Positions 43,197-52,447 of a DNA stretch of 64,000 nt are shown piece by piece; the first letter of the stretch is position 1, and each line of letters opens with the position of its first letter. Source of the stretch: Spartobacteria bacterium LR76 (GTDB lineage Bacteria > Verrucomicrobiota > Verrucomicrobiia > Chthoniobacterales > Terrimicrobiaceae); NCBI GenBank assembly GCA_003054655.1, contig QAYZ01000015.1, positions 434,001 to 498,000 on the forward strand, read 5' to 3'. The position numbers and the translations under genes were made by a program. The notes below the pieces were generated by a model, which worked only from the letters and a program-made list of their open reading frames with translations, was not told the origin of the DNA and ran no database searches.

Positions 43197-44165
43197 TCAG
43201 CCTCCGATAGCTGTCATGGGGCGGCCGGGTTCATAGCAGCCGGAAAACTCGTGATTCTCCGGTTTATTCAAGATGGCCTCTCGCACGCTTTCCAAAAGAT
43301 CGCCATCCCTGCGAAGTGCGGGCATGAGATCGATCTCGCCATGCCTGCCCAGACAGGGGCGCAGTTTGCCGTCAGCGGTAAGTCGCAGCTTGTTACAAGT
43401 CCCGCAGAAATCGGGAGTGGTGAGTGCACCGATAAAGCCGACCCGCCCTCCCGTGGCCTCCACCCGGTAATAGCGCGCCGGGCCATGGCCGGGCCGGTAG
43501 GACGGTTCCGGCACCAGTTCCCCGTACTCTTCGTCAATCAACTGCTTCGCGTCTCCGATCGGGAAGAAGCTGTCCTCCCGCAAAACATCCTGCCGGGTCA
43601 ACGGCATCAACTCGATGAACCGCAAGGGCATCCCATGTTCTCCAGCAAAGCGGAGCAGCGGGAGAATCTCGGTCTCATTGACTCCGCGCATCAGCACGCA
43701 ATTCAGCTTCACGGTTTCAAAGCCCGCGTCCCGTGCGGCATCAATGCCCTGGAGCACGGCGGAAATGTCTCCGCCGGTAATCTTCCGATAGACCGATGGA
43801 GTGAGCGCATCCAGCGAGATATTTACTGATCGCACGCCGGCCTGCTTGAGCTCTCGTGCGCAGGCTGCGAGCCGGGTGCCATTGGTGGAGATTCCCAAAG
43901 CCTGCACGCCCGTCAGCTCCCAGATGCTTCGCGCAATTTCGACGATATCCGGGCGCAGCAGAGGTTCCCCGCCGGTGAGGCGAAACTTGCGGAATCCCAT
44001 CTCGCACGTGGCGGCAACCACCTGGACGATTTCCTGAGCGGTGAGATGATCCGCCTTGCGAGCCCACCCTTTGTAGCCCTCGGGCATGCAATAGAGGCAT
44101 CGCTCATTGCAGCGGTCGGTCACAGAGATCCGCAGGTAGTCAATGACTCTTCCGTAAGCGTCCAT
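43197..44165 (-). CDS. moaA: GTP 3',8-cyclase MoaA (radical SAM)
   Basis: 322 residues. The N-terminal cluster motif is CNERCLYCMPEGYKGW near residue 19 and the C-terminal cluster cysteines are in FCGTCNKLRLTADGKLRPCL. Both [4Fe-4S] clusters and the C-terminal diglycine (TAIGG) needed by MoaA are present. It cyclises GTP for Moco synthesis. It heads the leftward moa-moe-mog operon and is divergent from the MOSC-mobA pair across 70 bp. Confidence 0.97.
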   Translation of the reverse strand: MDAYGRVIDYLRISVTDRCNERCLYCMPEGYKGWARKADHLTAQEIVQVVAATCEMGFRKFRLTGGEPLLRPDIVEIARSIWELTGVQALGISTNGTRLAACARELKQAGVRSVNISLDALTPSVYRKITGGDISAVLQGIDAARDAGFETVKLNCVLMRGVNETEILPLLRFAGEHGMPLRFIELMPLTRQDVLREDSFFPIGDAKQLIDEEYGELVPEPSYRPGHGPARYYRVEATGGRVGFIGALTTPDFCGTCNKLRLTADGKLRPCLGRHGEIDLMPALRRDGDLLESVREAILNKPENHEFSGCYEPGRPMTAIGG

Positions 44166-44172
44166 CGCAATA

Positions 44173-44208
44173 AAGATTCGTTAACTTTTCACGGGTTGGT
44201 TGAATCTT
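44173..44208. promoter_or_regulatory. Weak inverted repeat AAGATTC-N22-GAATCTT between moaA and MOSC
   Basis: Perfect 7-bp arms in the short divergent promoter region of the Moco genes. The long spacer makes it a weak operator candidate, and it does not match the TCATGAA dyad found at the porin and nas promoters. Confidence 0.25.
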
Positions 44209-44235
44209 CAATCCGACATCGCGTATGCTGTCGCC

Positions 44236-44709
44236 ATGGAAGCCGACTGGTCCATCGTGGGCATTTATATCTCGCCGGGACATAATTATTTCGGTCATCA
44301 CGGGATGAAAGCCGGCACGCACGAGATGATCTCGGTCAGTTCCGTGGAGTGTGTGGCGGGCATGGGGTTGGTCGGTGATCGCTTTTTTGGCTTCAAGGAA
44401 AACTACAAGGGTCAGGTTACCTTCTTTGCCTGGGAAGTATACGATGATCTCTGCCGCAACTTCTCCGTTACGGACAGGAATCCTTCCGTATTCCGGCGCA
44501 ATGTTATTACGCGGGGAGCGGACCTGAACGCGTGGATCGGACGACGGTTTACGCTGCAAGGAATCGAGTTTGAGGGAGTCGCGGAGTGCAGCCCGTGCCA
44601 TTGGATGAACGAAGCCTTTTGCGAAGGAGCTGAGAAGGCTCTCGCCAATCGAGGCGGCTTGCGGGCGAGGATTCTTGGCAACGGCACGCTCTCCCAGACC
44701 GAACGATGA
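44236..44709 (+). CDS. MOSC-domain protein
   Basis: 157 residues from the ATG at 44236 (MEADWSIVGIYISPGHN). It has the MOSC pattern, including GMGLVGDRFFGFKENYKGQVT, FRRNVITRGADLNAWIGRRF and the conserved cysteine in AECSPCHWMNEAF. MOSC domains act in Moco-linked sulfur transfer or in reduction of N-hydroxylated bases. Its stop overlaps the mobA start (ATGA), and the setting inside the Moco cluster supports a cofactor-related role. The exact reaction is not known. Confidence 0.85.
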   Translation: MEADWSIVGIYISPGHNYFGHHGMKAGTHEMISVSSVECVAGMGLVGDRFFGFKENYKGQVTFFAWEVYDDLCRNFSVTDRNPSVFRRNVITRGADLNAWIGRRFTLQGIEFEGVAECSPCHWMNEAFCEGAEKALANRGGLRARILGNGTLSQTER

Positions 44710-45278
44710 TTGACTGTACCGCGGTTCTCGTGTCGGGTGGCAAGTCCTCGCGCATGGGGACAGACAAAGCCTGGCTGGACGTGGGCGGCGTCCCACTGTG
44801 GCAGCATCAGCTCAGGAAACTGCAAGAGTTTGCGAGCGAGGTGATCATCTCCGCCCGGCCGGGGAGATTTGATTCCGTCAATACAGGCTGTCGCGTCATC
44901 CCCGACGAAGTCCCCGACCTCGGCCCCTTGGGCGGACTCGCCTCCGCGTTGCCCGCAGCGACGTTTGAGAAGGTCCTCGTCCTCGCTATTGATATGCCGG
45001 AAATGACGGGCGCCTACCTCGCAGGGCTCGTCGAGATCGCCAGCGGCGAATGCGGCGTGGTTCCTGTCTGGGAGGGTTTTTATCAGGGACTCGCCGCCGT
45101 CTATCCGAGGAAGATCCTGCCGATCGTCATCGAAATCCTCAACGGTACGGATCACTCGCTGCAGCACCTCAATCGAGTGGCGATCGAAAGAGGCGCGATG
45201 CGAACGAAACCCGTTACCATCCAGGAAGCGCCCCTTTTCCGGAACTGGAATCAGCCCGTGGACCCATCTTCCCCCTGA
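44706..45278 (+). CDS. mobA: Molybdenum cofactor guanylyltransferase MobA
   Basis: 190 residues with the nucleotidyltransferase pattern: LVSGGKSSRMGTDKAWL (the GGxSxRMGxDK motif), PDLGPLGGLASAL, and KVLVLAIDMPEM, with the catalytic metal-binding Asp. It transfers GMP to molybdopterin to make MGD, the form used by the NarB/NasA-type nitrate reductase encoded next to it. It is coupled to the MOSC gene by ATGA and converges with the nitrate reductase gene after 13 bp. Confidence 0.92.
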   Translation: MIDCTAVLVSGGKSSRMGTDKAWLDVGGVPLWQHQLRKLQEFASEVIISARPGRFDSVNTGCRVIPDEVPDLGPLGGLASALPAATFEKVLVLAIDMPEMTGAYLAGLVEIASGECGVVPVWEGFYQGLAAVYPRKILPIVIEILNGTDHSLQHLNRVAIERGAMRTKPVTIQEAPLFRNWNQPVDPSSP

Positions 45279-45291
45279 GTTCATCGCGTCG

Positions 45292-47496
45292 TTATTGTCG
45301 GCCGAGGGGGGTGATCGCAACCGCGCAGGCCTTGTAGGATGGCTGGCGGGAATACGTGTCAAAAGCCGGGAAGGTCAGGCGGTTTACCTCGCGATAGTGC
45401 ATGGGAAGAAAGATCTGCCCGGGCTGCACCGTGGAGGTCACGGCAGCCTTGGCGACCAGTTCGCCGCGTCGGGAGGCAATACGCACCGACGAGTGGCGCG
45501 CGATGCCCAGCCTCCGGGCATCATCGACATGGATCTCAACATAACACTCCGCCGGGTAAAGCTTGCGCAGGACATCGGATTTCCCGGTACGGGTATTCGT
45601 ATGCCACTGCGACGATGTGCCGCGCCCGGTCAGAAGCAGGAAGGGATAGTCGATATCAGGGGCTTCCGGCATCGGGGCAGGTTCGTCGAAGAGTATCCGC
45701 GCCCGGTGATCCGGGGTGAAGAACCTCCCATCCTCAAACAGCCGCCTCTCCGCGCCCGGCGGCGTATCCGCAGTAAAGGGCCACTGGATTCCTCCCGCTT
45801 GGTCGATCATCCGATAGTCTTCGATCCCGGTAAATTCGCAGGGCTTTCCCCGAGTGATTTCCTTGAGGATCTGGAAAACCTTCTCCGGCGTCTGCCAGCG
45901 CTCGAACATTTCGGAGCATCCCCAGGAGTGCGCAATGAGTTGAAAGATCGAGAAATCGGAAAGCGCCTGCCCCGGCGCGCGGCGCACTTTCTTGATGACG
46001 CCGATGCGGCGCTCGGAGTTGATCAGGGTGCCATCCTTCTCCCCCCAGCCTGCCGCGGGCAGGATAAGATCGGCGCGCTGCGCTGTCTCGGTAGTGTGAT
46101 ACATGTCCTGCACGACAAGGAAATCCAGCTTGTCGAGGAGGCTATTGAAATCATTGTGGTTGATCCATGAGTGCGCCCCGTTGGTGGCGATCACCCACAG
46201 CGCCTTGATCCTGCCCTCATCGATGCCTCGCAGGATCTGGTCATACGCCATCGAGGACTGCTGCGGAATGGCGTTTTCATCGATCCCGAGAATCGTGGCG
46301 ACCTTCCGCCGATCAGCGGGATCCGAAACATCGTGTCCGCCGAGCAGGCTCGTGATGTTTCCAAAGACCCGCGATCCCATGGCATTGCATTGCCCGGTGA
46401 TGGAGTTGGCTCCCGTTCCCGGGCGGCCAATGTTTCCGGTGATGAGCGCGAGATTGATCAGCGCCTGGGCGGTGCGGGTGCCCTCGTGGCTTTGATTCAC
46501 GCCCATCGTCCACCAGAAGGAAACCCGCTTGCCATCAGCGATCGTCCTGGCAAACCGCCAGAGTTCATCCGCTGCGAGGCCGGTCTCCTGGCAAACCCGC
46601 TCTGTGGTGAATTTCGTGACAAACTCCGCAAACTCGCGAAACCCGGTGGTGTGAGCGTCGATAAACGGCCGATCAATCCACCCGCTGGCGATAAGGATAT
46701 TGGCTAATCCATAAAGCAGGACCAGGTCGCTCTTCGGACGGATCGGGTAATGCTGTGTGGCCGCCATCGCGGTTTCCGTCTTGCGAGGATCGACCACGAT
46801 GATCTCGGGGTTTCGCCGATTGCGCATGACACGCTGCCACATGATCGGATGCGCGATGCAGGGATTCGCCCCGACAAACACGAGTACGTCGGACTCCTCG
46901 AAATCGGCATAGGTAAAAGGAGGCGCGTCAAAACCGAACGACTGCTTGTAGGCCACATGAGCAGAGGCCATGCACTGCCTCGTGTTGCTATCGCAATGGA
47001 CGAATCCCATGCCAAATTTGTACAGGCACCCGAGATAGGCCATCTCCTCCGTAGTGATCTGCCCTGTGCTTAGGAAGGCCACCGACTCCGGGCCATGCTC
47101 TTCCTTGATCGCCTTCAACTTCTGGCAGAACACCTCCATGGCTTCCTCCCAGCTTACGGAATCAAGCTTCCCGCCACGCTGCCGACGTAGCATGGGAGCC
47201 ACCGCCCGGTCGGGCGCACTGAGGGGAGTCAAAGCTTCCCAGCCTTTGGGACAGGCCATCCCAAGATTGACCGGATATTCGGAATCGGCGCTGAGGTTGA
47301 TGGCTTCCCCATCCTTCAGGTGAACATTCAGCCCGCATCCCGTTGAGCAGTAGCCGCACACCGTGGTCGTGGTGGCATCCGGCTTGATGCGTACCGGCAC
47401 CTGACCCAGCCCAAACTCGCCCGGGTGGCGGATCAGTTCTTCGGTCAAAGGTCCCTTCCAGGATCGAAGGGTGAAATCAGGAAGTGCAAGTTTCAT
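45292..47496 (-). CDS. Assimilatory nitrate reductase catalytic subunit (NarB/NasA type)
   Basis: 734 residues, the size of cyanobacterial NarB. The N-terminal [4Fe-4S] cysteines are in [13 protein letters not shown] and ACPKGW. Molybdopterin-binding signatures include [54 protein letters not shown] and the C-terminal [21 protein letters not shown]. No twin-arginine signal is seen, so it is cytoplasmic. It lacks the extra [2Fe-2S] domain of some NasA proteins. Its start overlaps the stop of a DmsB-DmsC-like fusion, its probable redox partner. It ends the nas operon. Confidence 0.95.
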   Translation of the reverse strand: MKLALPDFTLRSWKGPLTEELIRHPGEFGLGQVPVRIKPDATTTTVCGYCSTGCGLNVHLKDGEAINLSADSEYPVNLGMACPKGWEALTPLSAPDRAVAPMLRRQRGGKLDSVSWEEAMEVFCQKLKAIKEEHGPESVAFLSTGQITTEEMAYLGCLYKFGMGFVHCDSNTRQCMASAHVAYKQSFGFDAPPFTYADFEESDVLVFVGANPCIAHPIMWQRVMRNRRNPEIIVVDPRKTETAMAATQHYPIRPKSDLVLLYGLANILIASGWIDRPFIDAHTTGFREFAEFVTKFTTERVCQETGLAADELWRFARTIADGKRVSFWWTMGVNQSHEGTRTAQALINLALITGNIGRPGTGANSITGQCNAMGSRVFGNITSLLGGHDVSDPADRRKVATILGIDENAIPQQSSMAYDQILRGIDEGRIKALWVIATNGAHSWINHNDFNSLLDKLDFLVVQDMYHTTETAQRADLILPAAGWGEKDGTLINSERRIGVIKKVRRAPGQALSDFSIFQLIAHSWGCSEMFERWQTPEKVFQILKEITRGKPCEFTGIEDYRMIDQAGGIQWPFTADTPPGAERRLFEDGRFFTPDHRARILFDEPAPMPEAPDIDYPFLLLTGRGTSSQWHTNTRTGKSDVLRKLYPAECYVEIHVDDARRLGIARHSSVRIASRRGELVAKAAVTSTVQPGQIFLPMHYREVNRLTFPAFDTYSRQPSYKACAVAITPLGRQ

Positions 47497-49091
47497 AGGC
47501 CTCCCGGCATTCGCAGCGCGACCACTGCGGTAAAGAAGATGTATCGCTCAAGGATCTGAGCGGCGCAGGCGCTAAGCAAGGCGATAGCCGCGGGAACCAT
47601 CGCCGCATCGGGAACTGCGATGACGGCCACCCAGCACGCCACGCTGACAGCCAGACAACCCGTTCTCGCGAACGAAACCCTCTTAAGGAGGTGCTCGGTG
47701 ATCAAAGCCGATTCATGGATCGCCGCCCGAGGATGGAGCAACGCCCGACAGTGGACAGCTTTTTCCCAGGCAAACATCCCAAGCTGCACGCAAAGAGCGA
47801 TTCCCGCCGCCGCGCGCAGCATGCTCTGATTTACCGTTTCCGAAGACAACCCGCCGAGAACGAGCGCGACCGGAATGCTGGCCGCTCCCAAGGCAAGGAC
47901 CGCTCCGTAGAAGCGAGGCATCGTCAGGGATGCCTTCCAGAATGCCCGGCGCGTATCGACATAGATCATCGCCGAGGTAAAGACCGCGCCGAGCCCCATC
48001 AAGGATGTCGCGAGGGCGGCGCCCCGGACAAGGCTCGAGCCGGGAAAGAACCAGCCCAGAGAGAGATCAGCCAATACCAGGCCGGGCAGGAGAGAGAACG
48101 CGAGGATCTCCCGGCTCATCCACGAGGTGCGCAAGCCCAGGAAAAAACGCCATGCGCCGACAGGCCTGCCCAGGTGGAAAACAGCGGCAAACAGACCGGC
48201 ATTTAGGAAGACGAAACCCGCACCCGCCAGACCGAGGACCGAATATGGCGCGACTCCGGCAAACTCGAGCACGGACTGGGCCAGAAACTGCCCGACCGCC
48301 AATTGCGTGAGCACAAGCATGACGATCAATGGCCAGTGCGCGTGCTCCAGATGAAGCCGCCCTGCGTCGGCTCCATGCGCGTCGGCCGGGACCGGACGGC
48401 TGGAAACATAGCGTGTGGTCGGCTTGGTGTAGCTCGAGTCGCAGGCTCCCGGCAGGATGGACTGCCCGGGACTCGCGGCCACGGTGACCTCCTCGATGTC
48501 GACCAGCTTGATGGTAATCGCCTCGTGAGGGCACGCCTGCACACAGGCCGGAGCCTCTCCCGCAGCTAGCCGATCGTGGCACATGTCACACTTTCGCACG
48601 ATGCCGAGACGCTCGGAGTATTTCGGCACGCCATAGGGGCATTTCATCGTGCAGTACTGGCAGCCGATGCACTGATCATCGAGGTGACGAACGATGCCGG
48701 TCGACGAGTCCTTCTCGTAGGCCATGACGGGGCATCCCTGAAGACAGCCGGGATCGGCGCAATGGTGGCAGGCCGTGGTGACAGTCTGCTGGTAGGATGT
48801 CTTGGTGCCATGGCTGAAAAGCACCCCGACGTCCCGCCAGGTCTCGTGCTCTTCCAGTCCGTTCAGCGAATGACAGGCACTCACACAGGCCTTGCAGCCG
48901 GTGCATTTGTCGAGATTCACCTCGAAGGAATATTGCTGCCCGGGCGCAGGCTTGCTGAGCGGAATCAGGTCGCGATAGTGCCGGGCCTGCGCCGGGAATG
49001 CCGCAGTCGCATGTTTTTGCGAAAAGCGCTCCACGGCCGTGAGCGACTGCTGCTCGGCAATGAGGCGATCAATGAGGGTAAGTTCACTCAT
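47493..49091 (-). CDS. DmsB-type iron-sulfur protein fused to DmsC-type membrane anchor
   Basis: 532 residues from the ATG at 49091. Residues 55-215 hold four ferredoxin-type cysteine groups: [38 protein letters not shown] and [21 protein letters not shown], enough for four [4Fe-4S] clusters. Residues 250-532 have about eight membrane helices of the DmsC/NrfD-like anchor type. The protein could pass electrons from quinol to the nitrate reductase encoded downstream, whose start it overlaps by four bases. No signal peptide is seen, so the iron-sulfur part should face the cytoplasm. It overlaps nirA by 8 bp. Confidence 0.9.
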   Translation of the reverse strand: MSELTLIDRLIAEQQSLTAVERFSQKHATAAFPAQARHYRDLIPLSKPAPGQQYSFEVNLDKCTGCKACVSACHSLNGLEEHETWRDVGVLFSHGTKTSYQQTVTTACHHCADPGCLQGCPVMAYEKDSSTGIVRHLDDQCIGCQYCTMKCPYGVPKYSERLGIVRKCDMCHDRLAAGEAPACVQACPHEAITIKLVDIEEVTVAASPGQSILPGACDSSYTKPTTRYVSSRPVPADAHGADAGRLHLEHAHWPLIVMLVLTQLAVGQFLAQSVLEFAGVAPYSVLGLAGAGFVFLNAGLFAAVFHLGRPVGAWRFFLGLRTSWMSREILAFSLLPGLVLADLSLGWFFPGSSLVRGAALATSLMGLGAVFTSAMIYVDTRRAFWKASLTMPRFYGAVLALGAASIPVALVLGGLSSETVNQSMLRAAAGIALCVQLGMFAWEKAVHCRALLHPRAAIHESALITEHLLKRVSFARTGCLAVSVACWVAVIAVPDAAMVPAAIALLSACAAQILERYIFFTAVVALRMPGGL

Positions 49092-50811
49092 TGCAAAACA
49101 GGCGCTGAAGCGTATTGACGTCATGCCTTGTCGTGAACTGCTGGAACGTTTCGCCGTTCTCGCGCAACTCAAGATAGACGCCGAGCATCTTTTCCAGCAT
49201 GGGCTTGAGCTCCTCCAGCGGCATGGCTTGAAAAATCTGCCGACCGCAGGCGGCATTCCGGCCAAATCCCCCGCCGACCGTCACGTGATAGGCCTCGCGT
49301 CCATCGCGGGTCTTGGCCCCGAGCAGCCCGATGTCGCCCATATAATGCTGGGCGCAGGAATGCGGGCAGCCCGTCACGTGAATATTCACCGGCTGGTCCA
49401 GTTGGACACGCTTCTCGAGATACTTCGTAATTTCCACGGCATGGGTCTTTGTATCCGTGGCCGCATACTTGCAGTAGCGGCTGCCCGTACAGGCGATCAC
49501 TCCGCTGGCGAGATGCGATTGCGTCGTGGCAAACCCCATGCGCAGCACGGCCTTTTTGACCGTTTCCACATAACCATCGGGAATGTTCGGAATGATGAAG
49601 TTCTGCCAGACCGTGAGCCGGATCTCTCCCGAGCCATAGTTATCTGCGAGTTCCGCGAGGCGAAGGAGTTGCCGGGGCGAGAGCTGACCGACGGGAACGG
49701 ATACTCCGAGATATTGCAGCCCCGGCTGCTTCTGCGGGAACGCGCCCACATGCGAATGCGGCAGATCCTGGGAGGGATATGTCAATTCCCCAGGTTCCAG
49801 AGCAGCTTTTCTTAGCGAATAGCCGAGCACCTTTTCCGTCTCGGCCAGATACTGTTCAAGCGTCCATTTTTCCAACAGGTGCTTCAGGCGCGCGCGCTTG
49901 CGGTCGCTGCGATTTCCATGAGCGATGAATACCCGGACAATGGCCAGTACCACGGAAACGACATCGTCCGGCTTCACCAACACCCCCAGGTCGCGGGCAA
50001 ATGCCTTGTGTCCGGTCGCGCCGCCAAGAACGATGCGAAACATCACCTCGCCGTCCCCGGTCTTCACCGCTTTCACGCCGACATCGTTGGTATCCTCGAC
50101 CGCCCCGATAAGGCCCCCGCCGTCAAATGCGATGTTAAACTTGCGCGGGAGATTATAGAACTCGCGATGCGAGATGATCAGGTCGGCCAATTCATTGATA
50201 TAGGGCCGACAATCGATCAGCTCGTACGGGTCGACGCCCGCGGTGGGGTTGACGGTCAGGTTGCGAATGTTGTCTGCCCCCGCGCCGCGAGTGTGCAGAC
50301 CCACCGATTGAATGCGCCGCAGAACCTCCGGAGTATCCTTGGGCTTGATCAGGCGAATCTGGAAATTCGCGCGCGTCGTGATCTGCACGTAGCCCGTGGT
50401 CAGCTCCGCCGCCGTGCGGGCGATCTCCCGGAGCTGATAGGATTTGACGATTCCTCCCGGGATGCGCAGCCGCGCCATGAAGGCGTCCTTTACCGGTGTA
50501 AGGTAAAAGAGGCCGTTCCATTTGAATCGAAAGACCTCTTCCTTTTCCGGCGCCTTGTTCGCGCGGGCATTCTCGACCAGGCGATAATAGGAATCCAGGG
50601 GATGCTCCTCGTTTTTGATGCGTTCCTCAGCCGTCAGGGTTGGCTCGTCCTCTGGCTCACACGCCGGTTCCGCCACGGCTGCTGCGCCTGCCGGGAAGAG
50701 ATCGGCGAATACGACGGCCCGTTGCTGCACGCCGGAGAAAAATCCCTCGAGATAGTTCTGCTGTTCCTGGTTAAGAGGCTTTCCTTCGATCTCCGTGATG
50801 GGCGCTGGCAT
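49084..50811 (-). CDS. nirA: NirA-family siroheme nitrite (or sulfite) reductase
   Basis: 575 residues. Two ferredoxin-like/siroheme halves are present (TGYVQITTRANFQIRLI; GEIRLTVWQNFIIPNI). The siroheme/[4Fe-4S] cysteines are in ACTGSRYCKYA and TGCPHSCAQHYMGDIG, at about residues 441, 447, 482 and 486. It reduces nitrite to ammonium in the cytoplasm; sulfite reductase is a close relative, but the nitrate context favours nitrite. Residues 13-32 (LNQEQQNYLEGFFSG) resemble the N-terminal helix of the CysJ-type flavoprotein encoded just upstream, suggesting complex formation. It overlaps the DmsBC-like gene by 8 bp. Confidence 0.92.
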   Translation of the reverse strand: MPAPITEIEGKPLNQEQQNYLEGFFSGVQQRAVVFADLFPAGAAAVAEPACEPEDEPTLTAEERIKNEEHPLDSYYRLVENARANKAPEKEEVFRFKWNGLFYLTPVKDAFMARLRIPGGIVKSYQLREIARTAAELTTGYVQITTRANFQIRLIKPKDTPEVLRRIQSVGLHTRGAGADNIRNLTVNPTAGVDPYELIDCRPYINELADLIISHREFYNLPRKFNIAFDGGGLIGAVEDTNDVGVKAVKTGDGEVMFRIVLGGATGHKAFARDLGVLVKPDDVVSVVLAIVRVFIAHGNRSDRKRARLKHLLEKWTLEQYLAETEKVLGYSLRKAALEPGELTYPSQDLPHSHVGAFPQKQPGLQYLGVSVPVGQLSPRQLLRLAELADNYGSGEIRLTVWQNFIIPNIPDGYVETVKKAVLRMGFATTQSHLASGVIACTGSRYCKYAATDTKTHAVEITKYLEKRVQLDQPVNIHVTGCPHSCAQHYMGDIGLLGAKTRDGREAYHVTVGGGFGRNAACGRQIFQAMPLEELKPMLEKMLGVYLELRENGETFQQFTTRHDVNTLQRLFCNE

Positions 50812-50812
50812 A

Positions 50813-52447
50813 TCAGTAGACGTCGCGCAGGTAGCGCTTTTCAGTTTTGAGTTGAGCTATGAAATCCGCCGCACCGTCCGGACTCAGGCCGCCCGCCATC
50901 TCGGCCACGCGATGCAGGGCAGCGTCGACGTCCTTTGCCATACGCTTCGCATCGCCGCAAACGTAGAAGCTCGCGCCATCCTGCAGCCAGGCCCACAACT
51001 CTCCGGCCTGCTCGAGCATGCGATGCTGCACGTAGACCTTCTCCCCCTGATCCCTGGAGAAGGCCAGGTCGAGGCGGGTGAGAGTTCCATCGGCCTGCAT
51101 GGCACGCAGTTCTTCACGATAGAGAAAATCACACTCCGAACGCTGGTCACCGAAGAAGAGCCAGTTCTTGCCCGAGGCTCCGGTCGCACGCCGTTCCTCA
51201 AGAAAGGCCCGGAATGGAGCGATGCCCGTTCCAGGACCAACCATGATCACCGGCCGGGAAAGGTCGGCGGGCAAACGGAAGGAAGGCGACTTGTGAACGA
51301 ACACCGGGACATGTCCCCCGGCATCAACCCGGTCCGCCAGATAGGTCGAGCAAACCCCTTTGATCTGTCGTCCTCCCGCCTCATAGCGCACGATACCCAC
51401 GGTCAGATGCACCTCTCCGGGATGAGCCTTCGGGCTGGAGGAAATGGAGTAAAGCCGGGGCTGGAGCTTGCGCAGCGGAGCGATCACGTCCTCCGCCGCA
51501 GACGCCTTCCCAGGCAATCCCGCCAGGAACGGCTTCAGGTCAAACTTCGAAATCAACGCCTCGCGCAGCGAGAGCTCCGCACTATTGACTACCACCATCT
51601 CCTCTCCGGTGAGACCGGACGTGCAAAGCACCTCGTCCACGAGATCGGGACAGTTGCGCGGCACGACACCGAGGGCATCCCCGGCCTCATACTCGAGACC
51701 GGAACCCGCCAGGGAGATCTCGAAATGACGTGTCTCTTTCGAGGATTCCGGACCATTAAGCAAACGGTTCGTCTTGAGTAGCGCGGGAAACGGGTTGGCT
51801 TTGCTGAAGGTCGGTGTGTCCGCCACGCTCTCTTTCTCCGGCTCCACGACACTGAGAGCCGACGCTGAGCCGCCCTCCAGTCGGGTGAGGAATCCGTCGA
51901 ACCAGGCATTGGCTGCCTCCTCATAGTCGACATCGCATTCCACGCGATCCAGAATGCGCGTGGCGGCCAACTCGGCCAATCGCGTATCGAACTTCCTGCC
52001 CGCTTCACAAAACAGTGTGTAGTTGCGATCTCCCAAAGCCAGCACCGAATAGCTTATCTGCTTGAGACCCGCCGCAGCTTCCCCTTGCAAATATTCCCAG
52101 AAAGACTGTGCGTTATCGGGCATCTCGCCATCACCGTAAGTGCTGGTGATGATTGCGACGCGGGGTTCGGCGGCAAAATCCACGGTGGCGTAGTTTTCCA
52201 TCCCGACCACCTTTGGTTCGTAGCCGCGCTTTTTCGCCTCTTTGGCAAAACGGCGGGCAAGACCCTCCGCCGAACCGGTCTGTGAGCCGTAAAGGAATAG
52301 AAGCGAGCCGCGGGATGGCTCCGCCGCCGCGACCGATGCCGAGGCGGAACTCCCTCCGCTGAAAAGCCCCGCGAGGTAGCCATTAATCCAGGCACGCTGT
52401 TCCGTGGAGAAGGGAGCGGCTTCGGGGATTTGCGGTATCGTGGTCAT
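50813..52447 (-). CDS. CysJ-like FMN/FAD flavoprotein reductase (electron donor)
   Basis: 544 residues. Residues 48-190 are a flavodoxin domain (LLFLYGSQTGSAEGLARRFA; ITSTYGDGEMPDNAQSF; LALGDRNYTLFCEAG). Residues 230-544 form the FAD/NADPH module (PRLYSISSSP, KGVCSTYLADR, MVGPGTGIAPFRAFLEERRA, YVCGDAKRMAKDVDAAL, ending RYLRDVY). It resembles sulfite reductase flavoprotein alpha, which feeds NADPH electrons to a siroheme enzyme. Placed one base before nirA, it probably supplies the nitrite reductase. The N-terminal FSTEQRAWINGYLAGLF matches the CysJ oligomerisation segment. Confidence 0.92.
   Translation of the reverse strand: MTTIPQIPEAAPFSTEQRAWINGYLAGLFSGGSSASASVAAAEPSRGSLLFLYGSQTGSAEGLARRFAKEAKKRGYEPKVVGMENYATVDFAAEPRVAIITSTYGDGEMPDNAQSFWEYLQGEAAAGLKQISYSVLALGDRNYTLFCEAGRKFDTRLAELAATRILDRVECDVDYEEAANAWFDGFLTRLEGGSASALSVVEPEKESVADTPTFSKANPFPALLKTNRLLNGPESSKETRHFEISLAGSGLEYEAGDALGVVPRNCPDLVDEVLCTSGLTGEEMVVVNSAELSLREALISKFDLKPFLAGLPGKASAAEDVIAPLRKLQPRLYSISSSPKAHPGEVHLTVGIVRYEAGGRQIKGVCSTYLADRVDAGGHVPVFVHKSPSFRLPADLSRPVIMVGPGTGIAPFRAFLEERRATGASGKNWLFFGDQRSECDFLYREELRAMQADGTLTRLDLAFSRDQGEKVYVQHRMLEQAGELWAWLQDGASFYVCGDAKRMAKDVDAALHRVAEMAGGLSPDGAADFIAQLKTEKRYLRDVY

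Noticed and set aside
44166-44235. Moco riboswitch upstream of moaA
   Set aside because: The 70-bp gap is too short for that RNA on either strand.
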